A DNA stretch of 64,000 nucleotides from Acanthosepion esculentum (GCA_964036315.1 OZ038495.1:24928190-24992189); one strand, 5' to 3'; positions 10,827-21,739 are shown, counted from the stretch's first letter. Numbers and translations: made by a program. The notes: generated by a model from the letters alone, not told the origin.

Positions 10827-11049
10827 GTCACTAGTGAGTGTTGTTTGAAATATCGATTTGTCATAAACCCAAGAAGTACAGTTACTCAGGGACTGGTTTC
10901 CCAAAACACTTTTGTTGACATAAAGATGGCAGCTACTGTACACTGGTTTCCCATCCACTATATCTTCGGGTATGTATTCTTTAATAAGCTCAGCATGGAC
11001 TTCGCTTTGAATTTCGTAAGTGTCGTTTGCCAGTTCAGGAATAGCACAC
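10827..11049 (-). CDS. SLC22-type organic ion transporter, exon 2
   Basis: This exon encodes the large extracellular loop between transmembrane helices 1 and 2 of an SLC22 (major facilitator) organic ion transporter. It starts in phase 2 at 11049, after an AG acceptor (CTCAAAAAG). It reads CAIPELANDTYEIQSEVHAE, continues to YVNKSVLGNQSLSNCTSW, and then gives WVYDKSIFQTTLTSD. The loop has four cysteines (CAIP, SSCHL, SNCTSW and one from the R-C junction context), N-glycosylation sequons (NDT, NKS, NQS, NCT), and the family W-x-Y-D...(S/T)T(L/I)xS(D/E) signature that normally continues as W-N-L-V-C. The exon ends at a GTAAGT donor in phase 0 after the aspartate. Joining it to exon 1 gives KHR-CAIPEL in frame. 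Exon 3 was not found in 1-10826. Substrate cannot be predicted. Confidence 0.85.
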
Positions 11050-11237
11050 CTTTTTGAGAAAAATACAATATAATATATAAAATTGGAATAATAAAAATAT
11101 TATTATCAATAACATTTACTTCCCGCTTTTTCGTTTTCAATTACCACTATCTTGTATTGTTAGATGCCAGAAGGAGGGACATTTTCAGTTTAGTTTTACT
11201 TTTGTAAGCTTTTCCCATATCTTTTTTCGACATATTA
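11050..11237. other. SLC22 intron 1, distal part
   Basis: AT-rich intron sequence between the exon 2 acceptor and the MITE. No further element is seen. Confidence 0.5.
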
Positions 11238-11421
11238 CAGTGTAACCCGGATATAAGAGAGTTGTCGGGACCTGAGAAGTCTCTTGTATCCGGGTTTCTC
11301 TTATATCCGGGTTTGGTCTATTATATATACATTAACACAGGCTCTAATTTGGGTCCAGAGAAAATCTCTCTTATATCCGGGTTTCTCTTATATCCGGGTC
11401 TCTTATATCCGGGTTACACTG
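11238..11421. mobile_element. TA-target MITE with 24-bp terminal inverted repeats
   Basis: A 184-bp element begins CAGTGTAACCCGGATATAAG and ends with its reverse complement (CTTATATCCGGGTTACACTG). It is flanked on both sides by TA (11236-11237 and 11422-11423), the target duplication of Tc1/mariner/pogo-group transposons. The CTCTTATATCCGGGT motif of the terminus is repeated several times inside, so the element is largely built from iterations of its own end. It has no coding capacity and sits in SLC22 intron 1. Confidence 0.85.
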
Positions 11422-12554
11422 TATATTGTTTCCCTGCCTTATTAGATAATGATGGGGAATAATATACTAAAGATGCGTCAACATATGATTGTAATTACTT
11501 TCGAATAATAAGTGCATCGCTAGGACTACAAGCAGTTTTGAATTCAGAGTTGTCGTTCTCATAGACTAGTTGCCAACCAAGGTTACAAAAACCAGACTGC
11601 CCGAATATTTAACCCAGAACTAGGGACAGACGAAGAATTGGATTCGTACCTTTCTACATGGGTATTTGCACATAAATGAAAATTAACGAACTCAACTGGA
11701 ATTCGAACTCGGCTAATTCAAATTAGGTTAATTTTATATCGATGTAACTGATTCAATTGTATGTCTGCCATATAATGTGCCGTTAAAAATTGCTTTAACA
11801 AAAATAAAGTACCAATGGTTTTATTTTTTACTAAGTAAGCCGGTCACATCCCTAGTTGGGAATCGGTTTGATGCATCTGTCTGTACAGACATTAAAAGGA
11901 CGACGACGACGACTACTACTACTACTACAACAACAACAACAAGACGACGAAGAAACGATAACAATTAAAAAAGTCTTTGTAAACATATTTATACAGATGT
12001 CACTTGTCTTGAGAAAAACGGTTGTACTGGCAATCAATGCCACTAAGCGAATGAAACTCTGCCAGCGTTCGTGCAATGCAATTATAATATCATCAGATGA
12101 TGGGGATCATTCTCATCTTGAAATATTCCGTTTGTTGATTAGTTAGTAAGAGCAATTAATTAAATATTTTAGTATAAATCTTATGGAACTCTCCTGTCAT
12201 TTTGTTTATTCCCCGGGATAGGACGTTAGTAGATTGCATATGTAATTATCTTCATGCGTTTTAAGGATTGAAAATCGTTGGTTCTAGATATTTTCTTTCA
12301 GAACCTGTACCTTATGAATTTTTGTCAAAATTATTACGAACGGCTGTAATTTGCTTACCAATGCAACTGTTTTTCTCAGGAAAAAGCGACGTTTGTACAA
12401 AACTCGTATTTTTGTATTTTTTATACTTGATTGCAAGTTTTAAACATAAATTCAAGGAGACAGACCTACTGTCGAAATATTGTAAAACATTTTTTAAAAT
12501 TGTATCCCGCTGTGTTGCCAAATATTGGAAGAGTTACGTAAATCATTTGTTTGC

Positions 12555-12595
<41 letters not shown>

Positions 12596-13120
12596 TAATA
12601 ATAAGAAGAATTCGTAGTTCAAGCATTTTTATGTTTCACTTCCAACTCCCTAGCTTTGATAGAAGATAGATATCTCAGTCGAGAGAAAAATATTTCGACA
12701 CACTTTTTATTTTAACCATCTCCCATATGTTTTTTTCGACCTGTTAAATTGCTTTTACAGCCATATTGGATCATGGGGGATCACATGTATATTTTACTTC
12801 TAATTACTTCCGATAAATGCAAATACAATTTCGAATCATATCAAAACACTGGAGGAATTTTAAATTTGATTTATTTCCCTCTCCAAATGTAGTTGTAAAT
12901 TTGAGTATTAAAATTTCACAGCTGAAGACATGAACTTTTGATGATAATTGCATATAAGTTTTAGAATACCTGTGGCGCTATGATGAAAGGAATCATGGAG
13001 ATTGATTTTGTCAGTGAATGTTATAACGTTAATATCAGAATAGATCAGCCCACTCCCCAATTTTTACATTCTGCTACAATTTTTGTATTTATTACAAACA
13101 TAAATAATACGATACTCGTC
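11422..13120. other. SLC22 intron 1: simple repeats and unassigned DNA
   Basis: A short block near 11640-11720 (GAATTCGAACTCGGC context) resembles the SINE piece at 15040-15130. A compound trinucleotide run GAC/CTA/CAA/GAC lies at about 11898-11950, and (ATA)n with one slip lies at 12558-12603. A 96-codon open frame at 12268-12558 has no recognisable domain and I do not call it a gene. Confidence 0.5.
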
Positions 13121-13129
13121 TTCATAGAT

Positions 13130-13290
13130 GTATAAAAGGATGCTTAGTATGTCTAGCATTGAAATAAATACAATATGGGAACTCTTAATAAATATATAAA
13201 TAAAGAGAAATGACAGCAAGGTTTCATCAGCAGGAGCAGCATCACCAAGAAAAGAAGCGTCGGTGAAAGCAGTCAAGAGTGAAAAGCAGC
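13130..13290 (+). pseudogene. Penelope-like element C-terminal tail (copy 1)
   Basis: A translation fragment reads LSMSSIEINTIWELLI and continues to a lysine/serine-rich tail (VKSEKQQ). This matches the pattern LSRPSIEINxxWEP that follows the GIY-YIG endonuclease of Penelope-like elements. It is directly followed by a SINE-like segment and then a second, longer copy of the same C-terminus at 13390-13670. Confidence 0.5.
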
Positions 13291-13389
13291 AGTAAAGACT
13301 GTAGCAGGCAGATTAGATTTAAGGATCTATGTTCTAGACTCAGGGCTGTCCCACATTATAATAGCATAGTGGATTAAAGAGTTGGTTTA

Positions 13390-13670
13390 CAAATCTGGTA
13401 ACTGGAGGAACATCGAAAGCCATCATTAGAGGTGAGACAATAAAATAAGGCATAGCTGTTCAGGTAGGGAACAATAAGTGCAGTCACCAACTCATCCAGA
13501 ATGAAGTAAAAATACTAGAGAACAATGGATATGTGAAACATCTGGAAGAATTAGCGCATATGAGTGTCTCCTAAGTACGCTTAGCATAGAAATTAATAAA
13601 ATGTGGAAGCAATTAAAAGATAAAGAAAGAGTGAATATAGTCAAGCGTGACAAGCAGCAGCAATGACACC
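13390..13670 (+). pseudogene. Penelope-like element endonuclease C-terminus (copy 2)
   Basis: Readable pieces are NEVKILENNGYVKHLEELAH and then LLSTLSIEINKMWKQLKDK, ending VNIVKRDKQQQ. They correspond to the region after the GIY-YIG nuclease of Penelope-type retroelements (VKILDxExxWxxRRLKESAHM, then SRPSIEINKMWEP). The copy is 5'-truncated and frameshifted. It is in tandem with copy 1 and is followed by the tRNA-SINE at 13680-13890. Confidence 0.55.
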
Positions 13671-13679
13671 AGGTAGAAT

Positions 13680-13890
13680 AGGTTTATGGTTCCAACTCAG
13701 GGTTGTACTTCAGGCTAATGAATTGGTTTGTGATGAAAATTAATTGTGAGTTCAATCCCAGCCTTGGGTAGTGCAAGCTTAGACTCAGTTGAAATATGGT
13801 AAGAAATAACTAAGCAGTACTAACTAAAAATAAGGCGAGATATCTCTAGATATGGATTAGAAAATCTATCTTCCTCATGGGTAGGTCTTG
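13680..13890 (+). mobile_element. tRNA-derived SINE fragment
   Basis: A GAGTTCAATCCCAGCC box resembles the pol III B box of a tRNA head. It is followed by CTTGGGTAGTGCAAGC, AACTAAGCAGTACTAA and a body ending GATATCTCTAGATATGG. The same order is seen at 21740-22060 (TGTTCAATCTCTGGGC, AACTGAGCAGAACTAA, ATATCCCTAGACATGG). The 3' part is cut off by the hAT-like element that begins at 13909. Confidence 0.6.
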
Positions 13891-13908
13891 CGATTTGTCA
13901 GTCTAGAA

Positions 13909-14226
13909 CAGGAGTGGCTAAATCGCGACCCGCGAGCCACATCCAGATCTTTGACCTTTAATATGCGACTCGTGGAAATATGTTGGTTGGGCTCCTTTTT
14001 TGCTCACATTTGATATAAAAGGTAAATAAGAAAAAGATCAAGCTTTATAATTATTTACTGTGTACGAATTAAGGATTAAAACGTAAGTTTAATAGGATAT
14101 AAAATATAAGTTTAATGTTAATGTGTATGTAACAAAAATGTCTGTAAATTTTCTTCATGGCTTGCGTCTCTCAAACAACTAAACATCGTATATAGCTCTT
14201 ACATTAAGCAATTTTGGCTACTCCTG
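13909..14226. mobile_element. hAT-like non-autonomous DNA transposon
   Basis: A 318-bp element begins CAGGAGTGGCTAAATCGCGA with the CCGCGAGCC block common in hAT MITEs, and ends TTTTGGCTACTCCTG, which is the inverted terminus. The 8-bp flanks GTCTAGAA (13901-13908) and TTATAGAA (14227-14234) match at 6 of 8 positions, the duplication length expected of hAT. There is no transposase. It interrupts SINE-rich DNA within SLC22 intron 1. Confidence 0.7.
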
Positions 14227-14321
14227 TTATAGAATCACGTCCACATCGTAATTTAGTAAGTCGTAAATTAGTATAAATAGCGAGACTGTATCCATCTCAA
14301 CTTTCTTAGGTCTGTCACATA

Positions 14322-14428
14322 ATTTACAGCAACTGGTATTCCCCAGTGATCATTCATCTAAGTACTGATGTTGCTTAACTTCAATGATCGAACGAGAACC
14401 AGTATTTCAGCATGATATAGCTGTAACC
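14322..14428 (-). pseudogene. 5S rRNA-derived sequence
   Basis: On the minus strand the block aligns along the whole length of 5S rRNA. Recognisable parts are GGTTACAGCTAT at the start, TTGAAGTTAAGCAAC (box A region), TACTTAGATGAATGATC (intermediate element) and GGGGAATACCAGTTGCTGT (box C). It is too diverged to be a working 5S gene. It is probably a pseudogene or the head of a 5S-derived SINE. Confidence 0.7.
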
Positions 14429-14584
14429 ATGACACTCTTAACATGTTCAAGTCTAGGGGTCAGCATTATCTTCACCGCATATACCTATAAACTGTCCATG
14501 TTTCTTAATCTGTGACCCTTTATCTCGAGTCACTTTTGGTCCTTGTACAGAGCGAATATTATCGTTAAAAAACCCTTCGTTGAC

Positions 14585-14645
14585 TAAAAGTTTCCAGCTT
14601 TAAATTCCTTGAATTGTAACCGGATCGACAAGCACATTCTATAGG
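14585..14645 (+). repeat. SINE 3'-body fragment
   Basis: The segment with ATTCCTTGAATTGTAACCGG and ATCGACAAGCACATT matches the SINE at 21935-21985 (CTGAAGGTAACCCGGATCGAC, then ATGCACAT). It is a short remnant. Confidence 0.45.
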
Positions 14646-14649
14646 GATT

Positions 14650-15035
14650 GCGAATAACAGCAAATGTTGTAGGTAGTCATAACTCGATACAGTTTTTAAA
14701 AAATTTATTATAAGTATATTATCATGATTATTTGAGAGTGAGAGAACAGAGTTTTCCCGTTACCTGCACCAAGTTTTGGGATTCAGCGTTGGCGTCTTCA
14801 ACAAGCTGTCACAAGGTTACTCCTTGATTTTATCCATAGCTAGGGCGGTGGATGAGAAAAAGTAGATTTTGTTTTTCCTATCAACATTAGTGCGAAGATC
14901 GGGATTTGAACTTGGCTCGCTTATTCTAATTTTCGTCCCCAAATATTTTTACTTTACATGAATGGTTCAAATATAAATATACTTGTGTCCTATTTTTGCG
15001 CTACAAATTCTACTAATTGACACATAGCTTGTGGA
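14650..15035. other. Intron DNA without identified features
   Basis: AT-rich; a GATTTGAACTTGGCTCGC piece near 14901-14918 is tRNA-B-box-like but isolated. Nothing else is supportable. Confidence 0.4.
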
Positions 15036-15039
15036 TTCA

Positions 15040-15274
15040 TACCTTCCCCAAGGGTAATTCAGCGTAAGTGAATATAACGAACCCCACTGGAATTGGAACT
15101 CAGCGCTCCGAGTTGCAATCCCGAGCCGTTATCCATTATCATACCCGCACGTCAACTCTTACAGTATCTAGTGATCTCAAACTGTCACCCATCTAGATAC
15201 TGACCAGGCTTGAAGTTACTTACTTTCCTTAATCTTGCGAGAATTTGTGTTTCAACGTGATATCGTCGTAAGCC
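15040..15274 (-). mobile_element. 5S-derived sequence adjoining a tRNA-like segment (composite SINE candidate)
   Basis: In minus orientation 15274-15159 aligns with 5S rRNA: GCTTACGACGATATCACGTT, then AAGTAACTTCAAGCCTGGTC, then AGTATCTAGATGGGTGACAG. It is followed by 15150-15040, which carries a tRNA-like head: GGGTATGATAATGGATAACG as an A-box-like stretch and GAGTTCCAATTCC as a B-box-like stretch. Two pol III promoter types in the same orientation and directly adjacent suggest a composite SINE. A similar order follows the 5S-like block at 61444. Confidence 0.55.
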
Positions 15275-15279
15275 TCTTG

Positions 15280-15845
15280 GGAGTCGAATATTTGTGAATG
15301 CTAATTGCAGAATCTAACTGGCACGCATGCACGCACACGCATATACACATATGTAACCAGCACCATCTTAACCTCTTAAGTCCAGTGTAAACAGTTAGCT
15401 ATCCTCCATATCCTTGTAATCTTCATTTTTTACTTTCTCCTCTGAGGTCAATAGCATTCATCTCTCATTCAGTAACTCTCTACGTTGAATGCCTGTTATT
15501 GGGTGCACATTTGTAAAAAATAATACACAGACACACATTCGCACACACAGACAAATCATGCGTAGTTGATGAGAAAACGTTTCGACACTGAAGTACATAG
15601 GTGTAAACAGACAGCAACTCGACAGCGCATTTGTGGCCCAGTCGATTAAATGCTCGTCAGGTCATACGACAGTTTCTCCTGCACAGGGAGACAAATAGAT
15701 ATAGAGAAAAAGAAAAAACGTTTATCATAATTACATATAATTTCTGTGTGAATTTATGGGATGAGGAGTTATTGTTTACACTATTTATATTCGGGCTATT
15801 GCCCTAATGTTTGTTGTTGACTATTGTCCTCCCTTTTATTTCGAC
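15280..15845. other. Intron DNA, short (CA)-like runs only
   Basis: CACACGCATATACACATATG near 15335 and ACACAGACACACATTCGCACACACAG near 15523-15550 are low-complexity. No gene or classified element is seen. Confidence 0.45.
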
Positions 15846-15849
15846 CGTT

Positions 15850-16378
15850 GTGTCTACCGGCCTTCAACAGGTGTATATCGATCAGGTTATTGAAAACGAT
15901 TCAGAAACAGTTCCATAATACGGAGACATCTCTGTAGGGTAAAGCTTAACACAGGGGAGAACATGAGCAAGAATTGCGTGTACTCAATTACTTGCAGCTG
16001 TGGCAGAGAGAAACAAGCTGCCCCCCCCCTAAAGTAAGGCTGAGAAACATCGTAAAACCGTAATGAAGGATGAGACAATGAAATCGGGCATGGTTCATCA
16101 TGTACGGAGTGAAAGGGGTAGTAAATAGTCCCTGTGAAATAAAGTGAAAATACTGGACAATGAAGATCACTGGAGAGTTAGACGTCTGAAAGAATCAGCG
16201 CTTATGCTTGACTATGCGGACCGCCTTAAAGATCAGTCTAGTCCCCTAGATTAAATAAAGGTTTCAGTTCAGAATTCCTTGTAGGTTAGACAGATCGAGT
16301 TACACCTTCTAAAAGACGCAGGGAACATCAGTGATGAGGACAATAGTCCAGATATAAATAAAGGATTGCATATAATGT
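15850..16378 (+). pseudogene. Penelope-like element GIY-YIG endonuclease end (copy 3) with SINE-like tail
   Basis: The translation reads IIRRHLCRVKLNTGENMSKN, then CVYSITCSCGRE, then PLK. After a frameshift it continues with KVKILDNEDHWRVRRLKESA, then LDYADRL. CxYxIxCxCG is the start of the GIY-YIG nuclease of Penelope-like retroelements, and KILDxExHWRVRRLKES is its conserved end. A C run (16021-16029) sits at a frameshift. From about 16240 the sequence becomes the 3' body of the tRNA-SINE: AATAAAGGTTTCAGTTC, then GATGAGGACAATAGTCC. Confidence 0.65.
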
Positions 16379-16379
16379 T

Positions 16380-17199
<820 letters not shown>

Positions 17200-18405
17200 T
17201 CAATGGCGCATTATGGGTAGTAAAGTCTATTGTATTCATCCTAACGGTTACTGAGTGGTTATGTGTAAAATTATTCTAGAGACTATTGAGTAAAAATATT
17301 TGTGCATCTAAATGTGGTTATTAGGATGTATGCCTTTATTTGATGTTCGTTAACTTTTTACTCGTTATTTATTATTCATTACTTAATTATTTATCGTTGA
17401 CATTATTGTTACATTTGTGCTTATGTGCGCATTCGTAGTTTATTAATTGGTTGATTATTTAACTAATTTGTTTATTTATTTATTTAGATTGATTATCTTA
17501 TTTGTTTTGTTTAAATTGTTAACTTTATTCAAATTATTTTACATTATCTGAGTTGTAGGTAGCACATATAATTGCATGTATATACATGAAACTGATTGTG
17601 TATTAAGTTCAGTGTCCACTTTTATAGTTATATTTAAATACTAAAATTGTAAATACAAAAATATTGAGGTATAAGTATAATATTATAATATATAAAATAT
17701 TATATTGAAATTATATTATAAATATAAATAGAGATACATTTTTATATGAGAATTCTCGTAACAATGAAATTAATGAATTAAGTGAATTCGTGAAATTAAA
17801 TGTAAGTTTATCAAAAATATTGCGTGTTGTCCTAAATTGAATAAATTTTGCTTAATGCTATCAGTCAAGCATTGTTGTATCACATAACCTAGCTTAGCTC
17901 TGCCTAAACAGAATAAGCAACGCTCCCCCTCTCTCTCTGTATGTGTGTGTGCGAGCGAATGTCTGCGTGCGTGTGTCTATAGATTACAATTGAACTTGGT
18001 CTCAGTTTTTTCCAGCCTGTATTCATAGATTTAAATATACGTAATGTAGCTTATCGAAACAGTAGCATTAATCTTTCATGTAGTTTGTCTAAATTTATTA
18101 CACTGCTCCAATAGCATGTCTCAAATAGAGAATTTCGGAATGAGGAACTTCATTGTAATAATTCCAATTGACAACTAACTGCGGAATCTTAACAAAAACA
18201 ATAGACAGCTTCTATTAAAAATGCATTTTATACATAAAACACGACACCATAAGAAATGGTTTCATGCTTATGAATATGACATAGAATTTACTGTTGAAAT
18301 TAGATATACTATGTTTAGGCTAATTTTTGAGTGGACTAAATTTTAATAAAGTCAAAGCAACATATGAAATGGAAAACTAAAATGAAAATAAATGTGAAAA
18401 TTATT
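17200..18405. other. SLC22 intron 1, proximal part
   Basis: AT-rich with a short CT/GT-rich patch at about 17922-17970. No exon or classified element was found. Confidence 0.5.
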
Positions 18406-18409
18406 TTAC

Positions 18410-18552
18410 CTGTGTTTTACTCCAGGAATGATAAAAACCATGCTGCCGACTTGCAATCCATCAAATACAGTTGCTGTATACAGTAAGTTGAGCATAAATA
18501 TTTGATAACGGCCACATCCCCCAACAGTTTTGATTACGTCTTCGTAATTCAT
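18410..18552 (-). CDS. SLC22-type organic ion transporter, exon 1
   Basis: First coding exon of an SLC22 major-facilitator transporter. The ATG at 18552 opens MNYEDVIKTVGGCGRYQIFM, which leads into NLLYTATVFDGLQVGSMVFI and ends PGVKHR. The (Y/F)E(D/E)(V/I)...G.(C/F)GR(Y/F)Q start followed by a hydrophobic first transmembrane helix is the SLC22 N-terminal signature. The exon ends after KH-AG in phase 2 at 18410, followed by a GTAAAA donor, and joins in frame to exon 2 at 11049, giving an intron of about 7.4 kb. I chose this ATG, not the in-frame one at 18627, because the paralogous exon at 54617 starts at the same place and both are preceded by an almost identical leader (TCAAGAAAAGC). A TGGATTTTCAG at about 18582-18592 could be the acceptor of a 5' UTR intron. 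Confidence 0.88.
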
Positions 18553-18769
18553 GCTTTTCTTGATATTTCTTTTGCTTTCTAGCTGAAAATCCACCAAAAA
18601 TGCGACATTAGTGGTTACATCCCACAATTACTGAATGCAAACGTCCTATGTACCTTTGAGCGAATCGTATTGCATTTAGCCTCACCATTTAGTTAACTTT
18701 TTATAATATAATCAGCAGTAGCAAAAATAAGTATCGCCCACTATAGTTTGGTACTCAGTCCACACTCTC

Positions 18770-18791
18770 TCTTTCACACACACACATACAT

Positions 18792-18861
<70 letters not shown>
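18770..18861. repeat. (CA)n/(TA)n microsatellite
   Basis: CACACA followed by a long TATATA run immediately upstream of the SLC22 exon-1 region. Confidence 0.9.
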
Positions 18862-18864
<3 letters not shown>

Positions 18865-18865
<1 letters not shown>

Positions 18866-19149
18866 CCGTCTTAAATTATGCAAATCTCCTAAACCTGTAT
18901 GACTTGAATTTGCTCTGTACAATTTTGTCAAATTTAAACGATTAATTTAAATGTCGAAATAAAGATGGAATTTAAATTTTAGGTAGTTTTAATGTTATTG
19001 GATTTATTATGAAAACTGCAGCCTGAAAATATTATGCAAAACCATAAAATCATTTTTACTTTAATAACAAGGTAATGGAATAAATAACAATTGATCAGCA
19101 CCTATAATAGATAAAATAGTAGACATATATATGATAAGTCTTTGAAACA
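18865..19149. other. Non-coding AT-rich DNA
   Basis: Nothing recognised. Confidence 0.45.
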
Positions 19150-19690
19150 TTTACATCTTAATAAAGTAACCCTTCACCTTTTAATCTTCATGTCTTCTTT
19201 TAGCCACAGGCACGTCCGCATGCGATAAAATCCATCATTTGTCCATCTATCAGGTCCATCGTCTGTATTCTGAGATTTGTCCGTGAAAATTACTTTAGAA
19301 AAATACTTTTCTGTATTCTTTGACGCTTTAAAGTATTTGTTTTACCGAGAGGAGATAGAATACTTCTTGATAGATCTGAATTTGCGACATATTCTACACC
19401 TTTTGTCATTCTTAACTTCTTCACTTGCAGTCTGTTCAACAATCTGGCCACCGGTAAAACGTATTTTTTTGCTTTAACTCGCATTAGTTCACGTTTACTT
19501 TGAAGAGATATCTTAAAGCTTTTTCCTTTGCTTATAGTGCTATTTAGTTATATTTTCATCAGTCTGTTTTGTCGTTCGATGATCACTGCGAAGCTCCTTT
19601 GATATATCCAATGGGGACATTCCCTTACTCAATGACATTATTATTTTCTGCTTTTCAGCATTTGTTAGATATTTTCCATTACCCATAATC
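19150..19690 (-). pseudogene. Tc1/IS630-type transposase remnant
   Basis: The start at 19686 reads MGNGKYLTNAEKQKIIMSLS, then KGMSPLDISKELRSDHRTTK, a helix-turn-helix N-terminus in which LDISKELRSDHRT is the recognition helix region. Further down, after frameshifts and stops, KVIFTDKSQNTDDGPDRW (about 19300-19240) corresponds to the central FTDE...LDGPDGW block of the DDE/D domain, with the catalytic aspartate near 19282. The middle of the protein is badly eroded. This is an old dead copy of a Tc1-like family whose members usually begin MGKxKDLTxxEKxKI. Confidence 0.65.
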
Positions 19691-19699
19691 AACATATAT

Positions 19700-20720
19700 T
19701 ATGCACAGAAATAAAAAATAGTTATTATTAGATTTCAGAGGCTTTAAACTAATATTAGTTTAATCTGCAGACGGTTCTTGATCTTCCATATTTGTTTTAA
19801 GAGTGTCGTACTATTTGCATGATTTCAGTTGTGAAATGATATTATGTGTGAGTATTTCGTCTCTTTTCAGCAGTTTTCTATTATTCTTATATTTTTGCTG
19901 TGCTCCCTTTCTGTCTTTCAGTGCTTGATACATTGGTTATTTCTTAATAATCGAGTTTTATTCTGCATTTACAGGTGAGGGTTGCGTTTGTCGTGGTTGA
20001 TTTTCTGTTGTCTTTTTATGATTTATAGGATATTTTGATGGCATTTTTATTACATTTTAGATTATTTCTGTTGAATACTTTGTGCAGTTTGCTTGTTTTT
20101 TCATTGATGAATTTTATGAATATTTAATCTATATATCAATGATTAACAAATGCCAAATTAATAAACAAGAGTGCACAAAACTTTCCTAAGTTCAGCTAAC
20201 ACTTACGAAGTTCTAATTACAATTCTGCTGCTTTCATAAAATCAATTATGATTATTATCAACAAAATGTTCACTTAATGCAATTTATTCGACTGTGGAAT
20301 GGAGTTGTAAAGGCTGACGATTCACAAGCATCGATGGGTTTCTTTGAGACGATAGTTTAAAAAATGACATAAATCTCGTATTTCTGTTCTTTTTCTTCTG
20401 TTACTTCCTTTTTTTTTTGCTGTTGTTGAGATCCGAGAAGTTGCCTGCGATAATTCGCCGGTGAAAGCCCAAACTTTATTTTTTTTCTTTTTCTACGTTC
20501 AGCTTACAAGAGCAGCAACCCTTCTGCATGTCATGTCAAACCACGCTTCGTAAATAGTCATAAATCGGTTCCGAACTTCATATTATCATTAACTTACTTT
20601 CCGAATTAATTATAATATCACAAAAGGTGTTTCTTTAAACCCCGCTAGTTTGTCAGGTTTAATTTGGCAGATTTTTAGATCATAACATTTGAGCGTTTTT
20701 TTTTTACAAATTATTGAAAA
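19700..20720. other. Non-coding AT-rich DNA
   Basis: T-rich runs, no supportable gene. A slightly GC-richer patch at 20445-20545 has no recognised identity. Confidence 0.45.
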
Positions 20721-20724
20721 ACAA

Positions 20725-20727
<3 letters not shown>

Positions 20728-20796
<69 letters not shown>
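20728..20796. repeat. (TA)n microsatellite
   Basis: Uninterrupted TA run of about 68 bp. Confidence 0.95.
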
Positions 20797-20797
<1 letters not shown>

Positions 20798-20799
20798 TT

Positions 20800-21479
20800 T
20801 ATATTAACCGCCAGTCTACATGATGGCCTTACATTTACATTTTTTCTCAATTTTCGAGCCCCACATATAAAAAATCTTTTACTGACCGTCTGGCTTAATT
20901 ATAGTAGTTTTTCTATTCAAATAATACGTGTTATCAAATCTCTTCTTTTAATAAATATTTTAAACACCGCCCCACGCTCAAAAGAAAGTGTAATAACTAA
21001 GCTTTGCGTTTTGTATTATTTTTATTAACCTTCATTTTTCTTAGATAAATTTTATATTCATTTTATTTAAATTTTTATAGTCTTACAAACTGTTGTTATT
21101 ATTTTGTTTGATGCAAAGCTAAATAAATGTTCATATGCAGCAAACCGTGATGTGTTACTAATAGGTATCTAACGTTTTAGATCCATTTATGATAAACCAA
21201 CTTTTAAATATTTGTAAAGCTGAAAACTTCGGTTCTTATTTAGATCTAAAATTATGCGAATCATACCGAAATTTGCAATTTAAAAAAAGGGGCGAGCCAT
21301 ATATTATGCATATCATATTCAAATAAGTGACAATTGTGTATGAAGGTAGATCATCGATTCTAATCTAGTATGTTTCTAGTCAAGGAAAACGATTGCATAG
21401 CACTGCTTTTGGAATCATATAAAGAAAAACGTACAAAATGGAATATACAAATTCAATTCCTGTCTATTGCTGCTCTTGA
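20800..21479. other. Non-coding AT-rich DNA
   Basis: Nothing recognised. Confidence 0.45.
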
Positions 21480-21650
21480 TGATTCTTAATTAGTTAAGTA
21501 TCTTTGTTTCTAACGAAATTTTCCTGTTTTTTAATACTTTTCTTTTAGGTTTGGGTAGGCACCATTCGCTATCCCAATGCCTCTTCGGATTTCGGTATCG
21601 CATTTTCCGTTCTCCTATATATTTACATTTTTCTGACTTGCTTGATTTTG
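21480..21650 (-). pseudogene. RTE-type LINE fragment
   Basis: The minus-strand translation contains KVLKNRKISLETK close to its end. This is the same post-catalytic RT motif (KVLRNRKISLETKKRVL) seen in the RTE remnant at 9000-10420. Upstream, an out-of-frame MRYRNPKRHWDSEW corresponds to the CDTEIRRRIG block read in a shifted frame. Only a small piece survives. Confidence 0.5.
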
Positions 21651-21739
21651 GCATATCCAATATGTACTTCGCAACTAGTATCACCATACTACCAGTTGAC
21701 AAAGGTAACACTAGTGGAATGATGCAAAATGGATTAAAG

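Noticed and set aside
10845..11057. Plus-strand open frame of 70 codons overlapping SLC22 exon 2
   Set aside because: It is the antisense shadow of a well-supported exon with matching splice sites.
12268..12558. 96-codon open frame followed by (ATA)n
   Set aside because: No domain, no splice logic, and it lies within an intron of another gene; the opposite strand is also open over much of it.
18553..18627. Upstream in-frame ATG at 18627 that would add 25 residues to the SLC22 N-terminus
   Set aside because: The paralog at 54617 lacks this extension, the conserved leader sits between the two ATGs, and a probable splice acceptor (TTTTCAG) lies inside the extension.
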